A stretch of 64,000 nucleotides of DNA, from contig NW_025939355.1 of NCBI RefSeq assembly GCF_000764305.2, positions 62,001-126,000 on the forward strand. Direction: 5' to 3'. Positions 11,130-21,695 of this stretch are shown in pieces; within the stretch, counting starts at the first letter, position 1, and every line of letters starts with the position of its first letter. The DNA comes from Hyalella azteca (Eukaryota; Arthropoda; Malacostraca; Amphipoda; Hyalellidae). The position numbers and the translations under genes were made by a program. Below the pieces are notes generated by a model. The model saw only the letters and a program-made list of their open reading frames with translations. It searched no databases and was not told the origin of the DNA.

Positions 11130-13250
11130 AAATCTCACCCTAGGTAAAGGCTTACCCGCTTACTGTAGGTAAAGGATCATTTCAATAATTGATGGCTTAC
11201 TGTATGTAAAAGCTTACTGCAAGTAAAAGCTTACTGCAAGTAAAGGCTTACTGCAAGTAAAGGCTTACTGCAAGTAAAGGCTTACTGCATGTAAAGGCTT
11301 ACTGTAATTAAAAGGTAACAGCGTGTAAAGGCTTACTGTAGGTAAAGGCTTGGTGAGAGTAATAGCTTACGTCATGTTAAGTCTTACCGTAGGTAAAGGC
11401 TTACTGCAAGTCAAGGCTTGCTGCAACTAAAGGATTGCTGCAACTTAAGGTTTGCTGCAACTAAACGCTTGCTGCAACTAAAGGCTTGCCACAACTAAAG
11501 GCTTGCTGGAACTAAAGGCTTGCTGGAACTAAAGGCTTGCTGGAACTAAAGGCTTGCTGCAACTAAAGGCTTGCTGCAACTAAAGGCTTGCTGCAACTAA
11601 AGGCTTGCTGCAACTAAAGGCCTGCTGCAACTTAAGGTTTGCTGCAACTAAACGCTTGCTGCAACTAAAGGCTTGCCACAACTAAAGGCTTGCTGCAACT
11701 AAAGGCTTGCTGCAACTAAAGGCTTGCTGCAACTAAAGGCTTGCTGCAACTAAAGGCTTGCTGCACCTAAAGGCTTTCTGCAACTAAAGGCTTGCTGCAA
11801 CTAAACGCTTGCTGCAACTAAAGGCTTGCTGCAACTAAACGCTTGCTGCAACTAAAGGCTTGCCACAACTAAAGGCTTGCTGCAACTAAAGGCTTTCTGC
11901 AACTAAAGGCTTGTTGCAACTAAAGACTTGCTGCAACTAAAGGATTGCAGCAACTAAAGGCTTGCTGCAACTAAATGCTTGCTGCAACTAAAGGCTTGCT
12001 GCAACTAAATGCTTGCTGCAAATAAAGGCTTGCTGCAGCTAAAGGCTTGCAGCAACTAAAGGCTTGTTGCAACTAAAGACTTGCTGCAACTAAAGACTTG
12101 CTGCAACTAAAGGCTTGCTGCAACTAAAGGCTTTCTGCAACTAAAGACTTACTGCTACTAAAGGCTTGCTGCAACTTAAGATTTGCTGCAACTAAAGGCT
12201 TGCTGCAACTAAAGACTTGCTGCTACTAAAGGCTTGCTGCAACTAAAGGCTTGCTGCAACTTAAGATTTTCAGCAACTAAAGGCTTGCTGCAACTAAAGG
12301 CTTTCTGCAACTAAAGGCTTGCTGCAACTAAACGCTTAATGCAACTAAAGGCTTGCTGCAACTAAACGCTTGCTGCAACTAAAGGCTTGCCACAACTAAA
12401 GGCTTGCTGCAACTAAAGGCTTGTTGCAACTAAAGACTTGCTGCAACTAAATACTTGCAGCAACTAAAGACTTGCTGCAACTAAATACTTGCAGCAACTA
12501 AAGACTTGCTGCAACTAAATACTTGCAGCAACTAAAGACTTGCTGCAACTAAAGGCTTGCAGCAACTAAAGGCTTGCTGCAACTAAAGGCTTGCTGCAAC
12601 TTAAGATTTGCTGCAACTAAAGGCTTGCTGCAACTAAAGGCTTGCTGCAAGTTAATGTTGCTGCAACTAGAGGCTGGCTGCAACTAAAAACTTGCTGCAA
12701 ATAATGGCTTACTGCAAGTAAAGGCTTGCTGCAACTAAAGGCTTGTTGCAAGTAAAGGCTTGCTGCAACTAAAGGCTTGCTATAACTAAAGGCTTGCTGC
12801 AACTTAAGGCTTGCTGCAACTAAAGGCTTGCTGCAACTAAAAGCTTCCTGCAACTTAAGGCTTGCTGCAAGTCAAGGCTTGCTGCAACTTAAGGCTTGCT
12901 GCAACTAAAGGCTTGCTGCAAGTAAAGGCTTGCTGCAACTAAAGGCTTGCTGCAACTTAAGGCTGGCTGCAACTTAAATCTTGCTGCAACTAAAAGCTTG
13001 CTGCAAGTAAAGGCTTGCAGCAACTAAAGGCTTGCTGCAAGTAAAGGCTTGCTGCAACTAAAGGCTTTCTGCAAGTAATGGCTTGCTGCAGGTCAAGGCT
13101 TGCTCCAAGTAAAGGCTTGCTACAAGTCAAGGCTTGCTGCATCAAGGATTGCTGCAGGTCAAGGCTTGCTTCAAGTAAAGGCTTGCTTCAAGTAAAGGCT
13201 TGCTTCAAGTAAAGGCTTGCTGCAAGTCAAGGCTTACTCCAAGTAGAAGC
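11130..13250. repeat. 17-bp satellite array, about 120 copies
   Basis: Unit AAAGGCTTGCTGCAACT, with CTTACTGCAAGT variants at the edges and higher-order blocks recurring in the middle (for example GCTTGCCACAACTAAAGG appears several times at similar spacing). The 78-residue ORF at 12617-12853 on the minus strand is only the repeat read through and is not a gene. Confidence 0.97.
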
Positions 13251-13289
13251 TAACTGAGTGTACAGTCTTCACTGTAGGTAAAGGCATAC

Positions 13290-14870
13290 TGCCGTCCTAT
13301 AACTGACCCTCCTTGAACACGGATACTGACAGTCCTACTTTCTGGCATGATTTACTCTAAAATTCCTAAGGTAAATATTTATCAGGCAAAGGCCGGCTGC
13401 CTCGTAAAAAATCAGTTCACATAATAGATACTTTGGGATAGCTGGCTTCTCTACATGATTTTAAGAAGGCGATAATAAGCATGGCTTAACTAGACATTAA
13501 TATCAGTGGGAATGTAGTTGGATTAATATTCTTCTGAAGGATTTTGATAGATTTTAAGCTTAGTTTGATATCAATTCAAATGTTCGCAAATGGTATGAAC
13601 GTACATATGGGATTGTCAGCTTCTTCAAATTCAACATAAATTATCTCTATCCATCTACTCGATAGAGATCGATGAGTGTCCTAGGACTGTGACGCCTAAC
13701 ATGGTCTCAACGAACACTCAACATCTACTTACATGATCGCTGAAAAAACATACGACTTGATTATGCAGGGTTGACGTTACTCAGGCTAGCAATAGTATTT
13801 AGCAGGACTTGCACTACCCTGTTCGAGCGGTACGATAATGCACAAATGTTAAATTAATGTGCTGGAGCATTATACTTACATGACGCATTGCTTCTACGCA
13901 AATTTGAACTCAAGTCTTTCACAGTGTAATTCAATCGAATTTTACTAGGCCCGTGTCGTACATACGTGCGTGGCGTGTAATGAATACGATACCGCTGCGT
14001 ATAATGATTTAGAATTTTAGATGACCACATATTTCATTTGTAGTTCTAAATAAAAATTATTTGTAAATAACAGCATTTTTATTACTTGAATTGTAATGTA
14101 AAAATTGTTTTATCCGATGATCTAAACGACAGACTGAATGAATGAAAAATGAAGACCTTTGGGTGGAAAACTCGTAATATAGCGCTATTTCCGCTGACTG
14201 CGGAAATATGTCATGAAAACACTGAGTAAAGTGTAAACGCGTGTGACGGTGTGCTTCTTGGATCAGTTTAGCATTTGTATGGCAGACTAAGCATACTTAA
14301 CTTGTTACCCTGAACCCAAATCCCTATAGAGGGCTGTGAAAACCGTAATTTATAGTGACTAGTGAGGACCGAATAAACTTCACAAGATTTCTCACACTCT
14401 CATCCTATCAGACAAATCATGTGATGATGTGACTGTTTCAAAAGTACGTTTAACGGTTTACGATTTCACTGTTTTTATTCAGTTACCGTTTCTCAACGGT
14501 GGTGATGGGCATGAATTAGTGGTAACTATTCTATTACTCATTTACTGGCATCAACTCTGTACCGGTACTGGCTTACCTACTAATCTTTCGATACCATTTC
14601 CATAGCCTACTCAAATAAGTCAATCAATGCACACTTGCACAGTACCAGTCAGCCAGTGGTAGGCTAAGGGCAACCAAGAAGCTTTTTAGTTGCCCTCCTA
14701 ATTTTTTATATTGCTTTGAATTAAAAGCCTTCGCCCTTCAATTTGACTAGCATAGTGACAAACCAGAGATTTTTTAGAATCAGTTCATTTTTAATTTCTT
14801 CATGTACCTAATCAATATTTTAATCAATTTCTTTTGTATGAAAATGCTGGTATCCAAGATACTTTCCAGG
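13290..14870. other. No gene recognised
   Basis: Moderately AT-rich unique-looking sequence. A stretch at about 14735-14800 resembles 16645-16700, which flanks the foldback elements further on. No exon or RNA gene could be supported. Confidence 0.3.
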
Positions 14871-14885
14871 TCTACTTATAGAAGG

Positions 14886-15200
14886 GTAAACGCTGTATAT
14901 TCCGACATCGTAGGTAATTCCGTCACTTCTCTAGTTTTTCCTTTATATTAAGCTTTGTTTTAGTTCCATTAGTTCATTGATGGTTGAAATGGTGACGTCA
15001 TACATTTGCGTGTCGAAATAATGCAAAAACACTAGGTCTTGGCCATCTAGCGGGAAAATATTGAGATCCAAAGAGAGACAATGCATGCCACGTGGTGAGA
15101 TCATCGAAAAATGTGTCAAATTTGACAGTTGACATGGCTCTACCAAATAGTGAATAACTGTTTTTATAGGAAGAATATTATGGTTTGAGACTTTTAAATA
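14886..15200. mobile_element. Foldback-family copy, single arm
   Basis: Begins GGGTAAACGCTGTATATTCC and runs to GTTTGAGACTTTTAAATA just before the N at 15201. It matches the right arm of 16711-17429 in orientation. Read on the minus strand it keeps an open frame with the segment YLKVSNHNILPIKTVIHYLV, shared with the arm at 16711. The single N beside the arm end suggests an unresolved assembly position. Confidence 0.75.
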
Positions 15201-15980
15201 NAGAGACCTCCCTTGCACTGGTCCTGACATAAACTGACCATCGTATAATATCTCGCTCTTTAATAAATGATCAAATACAGGTAGGAGTATATGAATTTCG
15301 TAGCCCAAGATATAAACGTAATAAAAGCCCAAACATGAGTTAATAAAGGAGTTTATATACCTGCAACCCGGGTAATCTTTTGACACCGCCAACTAGGGAC
15401 CTCAGGATTGAGACAGATGCCGGCGTTGCAAAGAAAATAATAAATAAAAGCAAATAAGTTCGTAAGAGGAGTATAAATAAAAGTAAGTAAGTTCCAAGGA
15501 GGAAAGTAAATAAAATTAATATGTTCCAAAAAGAAGAAGATTGCTTAGCCGCTTAGATCCCTGTTCAAAAGGCAAGTTATTTCATCAGTAAAATCTAATT
15601 CACATTCATGAGTTTAATACTTTTTAAATTTCTATTTTGTTTTTCAATGATAAAAAACTTGCTCATTCTATCCGCAACATCGTACAGCAGTAAAACTATT
15701 TCAGTCAAAATTCATGGTCAAGCGGCACGGCACTGAAGCCCGGAATTTAAATGGCTTCAGTTTTAAATGTTTCCCGTCACTGCGTTTGCCGACGTGGGCT
15801 AGCGTGCCACTATTTCTCAGTATTGCGGAGTATTGGAGTATTATAGTTACTCTTGTTGGATATGGAAATGATCCCAACTTTTTGCCATCAATTATACTCG
15901 CGCCTGAAACTAACTTCTGCCGTAACTTATCATTGGTGTCTTAAATTTACGATATTGAGCATCCATAACGAATCATGGAC

Positions 15981-16018
15981 CTGTCTCTTATACACATCTA
16001 GATGTGTATAAGAGACAG
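15981..16018. other. Nextera mate-pair junction adapter (Tn5 mosaic ends), assembly artefact
   Basis: Positions 15981-15999 read CTGTCTCTTATACACATCT, the reverse complement of the 19-bp Tn5 mosaic end. Positions 16000-16018 read AGATGTGTATAAGAGACAG, the mosaic end itself. This head-to-head arrangement is exactly the junction adapter of Nextera mate-pair libraries. It is very unlikely to be native sequence, and the flanks may have been joined artificially. Confidence 0.96.
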
Positions 16019-16710
16019 ATCATAACTGATGTTATAAAAAATTTACATATATTTTGTAACTGTCGGGAAATTGTAAATAAATAGCTGAATGAGCATGAAA
16101 AAATTCAGATTGATATTTCATTTACGAGCGGAGTTATAATGTCTATACGTAGTGATAGATTCCCATAGGGATTCAGCCAAGCCTGCCTGAGAGCTCGCGG
16201 CTTTCAAGCACCACCTTAAAGTGTCGGAATATACCGCGTTTACCCAACTCAAAAATGAACTTGATGAAGAGTCTAAAAAAATTGCTGCTCTGCCACTATG
16301 TTGACTAGTTGAGTTATTATTAGCCTATTTGTGTTTTAGTATAATAGACACCATCATAATAAAAAAAGAAAACAGGAGATAAAATATGATAAAATAACTT
16401 AAATTTTGAAAGTGACTTGTTTAAGTTAGATTTAGAAGTTGCCATTGGCACATGCCACTCCACTTGAAACCATTTAGGTACCTAGTGGAAAATTGGGCAG
16501 TGGGCAGAAGTCAGAATTGCAGAAGCCACCTGTGAATTAGACAAAAACAATGGCTAATCTGGCCAATTTTATCCATTCCTAAATTTCCTATGCCTGGTTT
16601 ATGATTTGAATTTCTTTAGGCCTTAAGGTAAATGCACCATAGGGCATAGTGATTTAGTGACAAAGCAGAGAGTTTTTTCAGACTCTCCCTCAAGTTCACT
16701 TATTAAAGGA

Positions 16711-17429
16711 TTCCTAATATATTCACAGACGTATTTAAAAGTCTCAAACCATAATATTCTTCCTATACAAACAGTTATTCACTATTTGGTAGAGCAAGGT
16801 CATCTGTCAAATTTGACACATTTTTTGATGATCTCACTGGGTAGCGTGCATTGTCTCTCTTTGGATCTCAATATTTTCCCGCTAGATGGCCAAGACCTAG
16901 TGTTTTGGCAGTAGTTTGATGTGCAAATGTATGACGTCACCATTTCAACCATCAACAAATGCATGGAACTAAAACAAAGTTTAATATAAAGGAAAAACTA
17001 GAGAGGTGATGGAATAACCCACAATGTTGGAATATACCGCGTTTACCCTATTCCCACAGTCCCACACCTTATGGACGTAGGAACAGTAGGGTAAACGCAC
17101 CATATTCTGACAGTGTGGCTAATTCCAATACTTCTCAACTTTTTTCTTTATATTAAGCTTGTCTAAGTTCCATGCATGCGTAGATGGTTGAAATAGTGAC
17201 ATCATACTATTGTGTGCAATATTTCTGCAAATCACTAGGTCTGGCAGGAAAATGTTAAGATCCTCAGACTCAGAGCGCAAGTCCACGTCACCCAGTGACA
17301 ACATCGAAAAACGTGTGAAAGTTGATAGTTGACCTTGCTCTACCAAATAGTGATAACTTATTTGTGTAGAAAGAATATAATGGTTTGAGACTTTTAAATA
17401 AGTCTGTGAATATATTAGGAATACTTGTA
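16711..17429. mobile_element. Large foldback element (GGGTAAACGC family)
   Basis: Arms of about 345 bp, 16711-17060 and 17088-17429, are inverted copies of each other. Outer ends carry CCTAATATATTCACAGAC and its complement, inner ends carry CGCGTTTACCCTA and TAGGGTAAACGC. Identity is roughly 80-85% by eye. The left arm read on the plus strand keeps an 85-codon frame similar to that of the copy at 14886-15200. Related GGAATATACCGCGTTTACCC ends also occur near 16222-16245 and 17815-17840. Confidence 0.82.
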
Positions 17430-17471
17430 TTTGCTGATTTAAAGTGGTAAATAAATTAATAGATGATTAAG

Positions 17472-18215
17472 TTAGGAGACGGTTTTAGACACACACATGT
17501 GTTGTATTTTGACACAGCTCACACAGGGTGTCGGAATTCCAACACGGAGCATTGGAATTAATTACGATTTTGAAGCGCTGTCAGAATTAGTCTCACAATA
17601 AGCCGCATTTAGTGACGCACATGTCGGAATTCAGCAATTTTGTAGATTTGAATTATAAAAGCTTTTAAATAAATATGGCAACAGTTTGGGACGTTTCATC
17701 ATTGCTGGCGCATAGTGTGGTGTTTTGAGAGTGACATAAACCAATCAGAACTCGAGTTGCGCATTTAGCGATCTATTTATAGTCATTTATTTCTTGCTAC
17801 GTCCTTAAGGTGTTGGAATATGGTGTGTTTACCCAAGCAAGAAATAAATGGCTATAAATAGATCACTGTATTCGCAATTCAAGTTCAGATTGGTTTTATG
17901 TCACTCTCAAAGCACCACACTACTTGCCAGCAATGATGAAACATGACAAACTGTTGCCATATTTATTTAAGAGACTTCAGAATTCAAATCTACAAAATAG
18001 CTGAATTTCGACATGTTTGTGACTAAATGCGGCATATTGTGAGACTGATTCTGACAGCGCTCTAAAATCGTAATTCGTTATTCTGACACTCTGTGTTAGA
18101 ATTCTGACACCCTGTGTGAGCTGCGTTGGAATACGACATAGCTCGGTACAAGCTGTGTTTCTAATTCCGAGCTGTGTTGGAATTAGTTTTTATGTGTCTA
18201 GAACCGTCTCTTAAC
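17472..18215. mobile_element. Second large foldback element
   Basis: Inverted arms of about 350 bp. The left begins GGAGACGGTTTTAGACACAC, the right ends with TGTGTCTAGAACCGTCTC. Near the centre (about 17811-17838) is a GGTGTTGGAATATGGTGTG motif plus TTTACCC, resembling the ends of the previous family, and both sides carry GCAAGAAATAAATGGCTATA or its near-complement. No protein recognised. Confidence 0.8.
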
Positions 18216-20034
18216 ACTTTGACTGCGACGTGCGCCATATATGGTAGGTACACGCATGCATGTCCCAAACTGCGATGTGCGGCATATATGGGGCACGCTT
18301 AAAAAATTTTATTTTTTTAAAAAAGCTATTTAAAATATCAGCCAGATCATAAACTTGTGAAAAATATGATGGATAATTGACAATAATGTTTTCAAAAACC
18401 TATATGAACGTTGTGCAATCGAATCATAAGAATCTTAGTAGTGTGAATGTAGCCTGAAATAATGAGGGGGTACGAAAAAGAACAAGTATTAAATAAAGGG
18501 GGTTATCCTGATCCAATATGTTGAAAATCATTTGTTCGGTATTGGTATGGGTTATAGCTGTAGAAAAATAAGTATCAGTCATTCAAAAGTTGCCTAAGCT
18601 CACACAGAAACAGAATGGCACTGTAAAAAGCAAGATAAACAGTGATACGGATTCCAAGTACTGGGCTAGCAATTGATATTTACTTTTCTAGCTTTTCATC
18701 TCACTTTAGCACCAACTAACTTCCTTTTTTTTGCAATTATGTTAAGGCCCTGATTGAAAACCGAGAGGCTTCGAACAGGCTCGGCTTTTCCCTAAGCGTT
18801 TCTTCACTAATTAGGATAGACTTTACTCCACTCGCAAATGAGATGGCGATATGGATTTTTCCATACTTATACCCAGCTATTTATTTATAAGCGTCGACCA
18901 GTAACAAAAAATATGTAAACTTTGTATTAAATGAGTTTTAAAGAGAGGAAATTTCAAGAAACTTTGAATATTATTGTTCATCATGTCTGCGACTTTTTTA
19001 CTTTTTTCGAGATGTTAACGGGTTGTAATTTTTATTCTCCATTGAATGGTATACTCGGCATTCCTTGATCAGCCTCCTCATTGTAGATATTTTCTACCAA
19101 AAAATAGTTATGATCGAGCCTGCTGATACGCGAAGGGAAAATCCCGCATACTAGCTGCTCAAATGGAGGCGTTGTGCAATGTTTGAGGGGAAAGAGACGT
19201 CGTAAATTACTCAACTGTCAGCTCATGACGGGTGGCATGGTAAAAGCGAAGTCAATGAGGGGCGAAGAATAATACGTGGCCAGTGGTCGGCCTAGTCCAA
19301 TTAGTTATAGCAATTAGCCTACTAACAATAACAGTATATGGATCATAATGGATGGCTAAAAAGGGCACTTATTGCCTTCAATAATGGCCAACAGGCCAAG
19401 GTAGTGTCCACCACTTAGGGATTTTTGGGTGAACAATTATTGATAAGTCTATTCATTAGCTTTGTAAAGTTTGTATGGAGCAAGGTAATGAGCTAAATAT
19501 TGACCATTTAACTGGCTTCAATATACAAAAACACTTCAGGAATGCAGATCTTCTAAACATTGAAGAGTTACATTACAAATAGGTAGCTGATAGCACAGTG
19601 CACAGCACTATCAATAGATCTACTAGTTTTATGTCATATAGGTAAATGTACCAGACTCTACCCTCTATACACACCAACTAGTAGTGACTGAGTGACTGAC
19701 TGCACTGTTCCCATTTAATTCAGACTAATAAACAAATACTAAACATAAACTGAACGATAACCAAACAAACCTCATATGACTTGAAACGAGACTTAAGTTA
19801 TGAAAAAATCTAATACAGTTTGAAATAAACATGTGCACAATTCAAATATTTTATATCCATTCACTGCATTTAATTATTTTATATATAGTCTTATAATTGT
19901 AATTGTTTTGTTTCTAGTTTTAAATTCACATATTTAAAGATTGAAATTAAATATTTTAATTAGAATACTCATATTAGGGTGGAAAATCTTTCTAATTGCC
20001 TAAAAGGTCAATACAATGTCAACCTTTCAATATA
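18216..20034. other. No gene recognised
   Basis: AT-rich. TTAACACTTTGACTGCGACG with GCCATATATGG repeated at 18211-18300 looks like a transposon end, but no matching opposite end was found. The 60-codon ORF at 19032-19214 has no recognisable similarity. Confidence 0.3.
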
Positions 20035-20780
20035 CAGGGTGGGGGTGTACCAATTGAGAAGTTTTGAGTTAAATAAAAGAGTAATGGAGGTACATAAAGA
20101 AGAAAGTTTATTTTCCTAGAGGTTAGCATAACATACCATTTAGAATACTTATGTTTTAAAAACAATATCTGGAAGATGGGGGCCGTTAGCTCCAACACTG
20201 TTGGAGTCGTTCTCAGAGGAGGGAGTAACCGTTAACAGTGAATTCCGATCGCTATGCTGCAATGTTGCAAAATTTCTTGCAGCCCATGATGGTAAACATT
20301 GTTAAAAATGAAGCATTGGGAGACGTGTGGTTCCAGCAGGATGGGGCTACAGCTCACACAGCCCGAATGTCACTCAATGTTTTGAAACGCATGTTCCCAA
20401 CTTCCCAGACCCAGTGGCCTGTGAGGTCACCTGATATGAGCACTTGCGATTTCATTATTTGGGGACATCTAAAAGAAAGGGTGTTCAGAAGTTGCCCTCA
20501 CACCCTACCACAGCTAAGGGAATGGATTATTGTAGCAGAGGTTATGGCCATACCTTGCCATTTATTTGAACCTGTTGTAGGAAACTTCTGAGAATGACTC
20601 CAAGTCTCCAACAGTGTGATGCAGCTAACAAACACCATCCTCCTGATATTGTTTTCAAAACATAAGTATTTTAAATGGTATGTTATGCTAATCTTGAGGA
20701 AAATAAACTTTCTTCTTTATGTACCTCCATTACTCTTTTATTTTGCCTCAAAACTGTTCAATCAGTTCTGCCCCACCTTG
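20035..20780. mobile_element. Mariner/Tc1-type deletion derivative with long inverted ends
   Basis: Left end CAGGGTGGGGGTGTACC; the right end is an approximate complement (CCCCACCTTG). About 150 bp at each end are inverted copies sharing AATAAAAGAGTAATGGAGGT, GAAGAAAGTTTATTTTCC and TTAGCATAACATACCATTTA. TA precedes the left end, while the right edge is degraded. Between the arms is only the catalytic part of a transposase. Confidence 0.85.
20238..20591 (+). pseudogene. Mariner/Tc1-superfamily transposase C-terminal fragment
   Basis: A 117-residue ORF with the DDE-domain signatures VWFQQDGATAHTAR (second catalytic Asp) and WPVRSPDMSTCDFIIWGHLK (region of the third catalytic residue). The N-terminal DNA-binding half and the first catalytic Asp are missing, so it cannot encode an active enzyme. 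It lies between the inverted ends of 20035-20780 and stops just before the right arm. Confidence 0.85.
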
Positions 20781-21675
20781 AATAAGCTAGCTAACACATT
20801 CAAATTGTATATTGTAATCAATATATAACAAATAGTAATAGTACATTTATACTAAACCATGAATAACAATACCTCAATATAAATTAAAGACTGCCACTCA
20901 ATATATTTAAATATATAAAAAAATCAAAAAAATTGAAAAAATAAAAAAAATCATGATTTTTTTATAAAAAAATCAAGTGATTTAATCATTTTGATTTAAT
21001 CATTGCCAACCCTGACTGTTAGTAATGGATGAGTACATTCTGCGTTCTTCAAATGTTTTAAAATTAAGTTTTATTGCAAGTGTTCCAGATTACCCTGTTC
21101 CCAGGGGTAATTTGGGATGCTTTTATTTTGCGCCTGGCGCCTCATGTACAGCATATGAATTTTTTTGGAGATGCCATTCAATAGCCCTCGCAAAGATATT
21201 TAAAATGAGCCCAAACTCGTTTTTGAAATGTTTCATGGAAGAAGTTATCACCAAAAAATGCTCAAAACTGTCCCTTTTTACCCCGTTTGATGGTAAATCT
21301 AGTAATACTGCATTTGTTAAAACTTCAAGATTTTGTTTTCAAAGTAGGTACTGTATATAATTTTCTGGTTTCAATTTTCAAAATGTATTATATACCTATA
21401 CCTAGTAGTATAGTAGGTACATGTCTTATGTAATTATGTCCAGCAATATTTCATCATTCAATGCTTCTGATAATTTTAAAATGAATGTAATTGCTATCAA
21501 AACTTCATTAAAATATTACCGTGCCAAACCTTTTTGATCTACCTATGTTATCGTGGAAATTGTTTGACTGCCTGAAAATTTTAATCAAATATGTTCTCTG
21601 ATCAATAATCAAACTTGCATTGCATTTATAAACCTACAATTTTTCGTTCAAATGGTTAAAGTGAAATTTTTTTCA
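20781..21675. other. Upstream region of the DNAJC14-like gene
   Basis: No separate gene seen. A splice acceptor (TTTTTTTCAG) ends at 21675, 20 bases before the start codon, so the gene probably has a 5' non-coding exon further upstream that I could not locate. An out-of-frame ATG at 21683-21685 would start a short upstream ORF of about 21 codons overlapping the main start. Confidence 0.4.
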
Positions 21676-21695
21676 GGATCATATGAACTACAAGG

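Noticed and set aside
12617..12853. 78-codon minus ORF rich in SKPLVAASL repeats
   Set aside because: Translation of the 17-bp satellite; no independent coding evidence.
18205..18300. piggyBac-like end (TTAA followed by CACTTTGACTGCGACG and GCCATATATGG)
   Set aside because: No matching inverted end or second TTAA-flanked terminus found downstream, and the tip does not start CCC.
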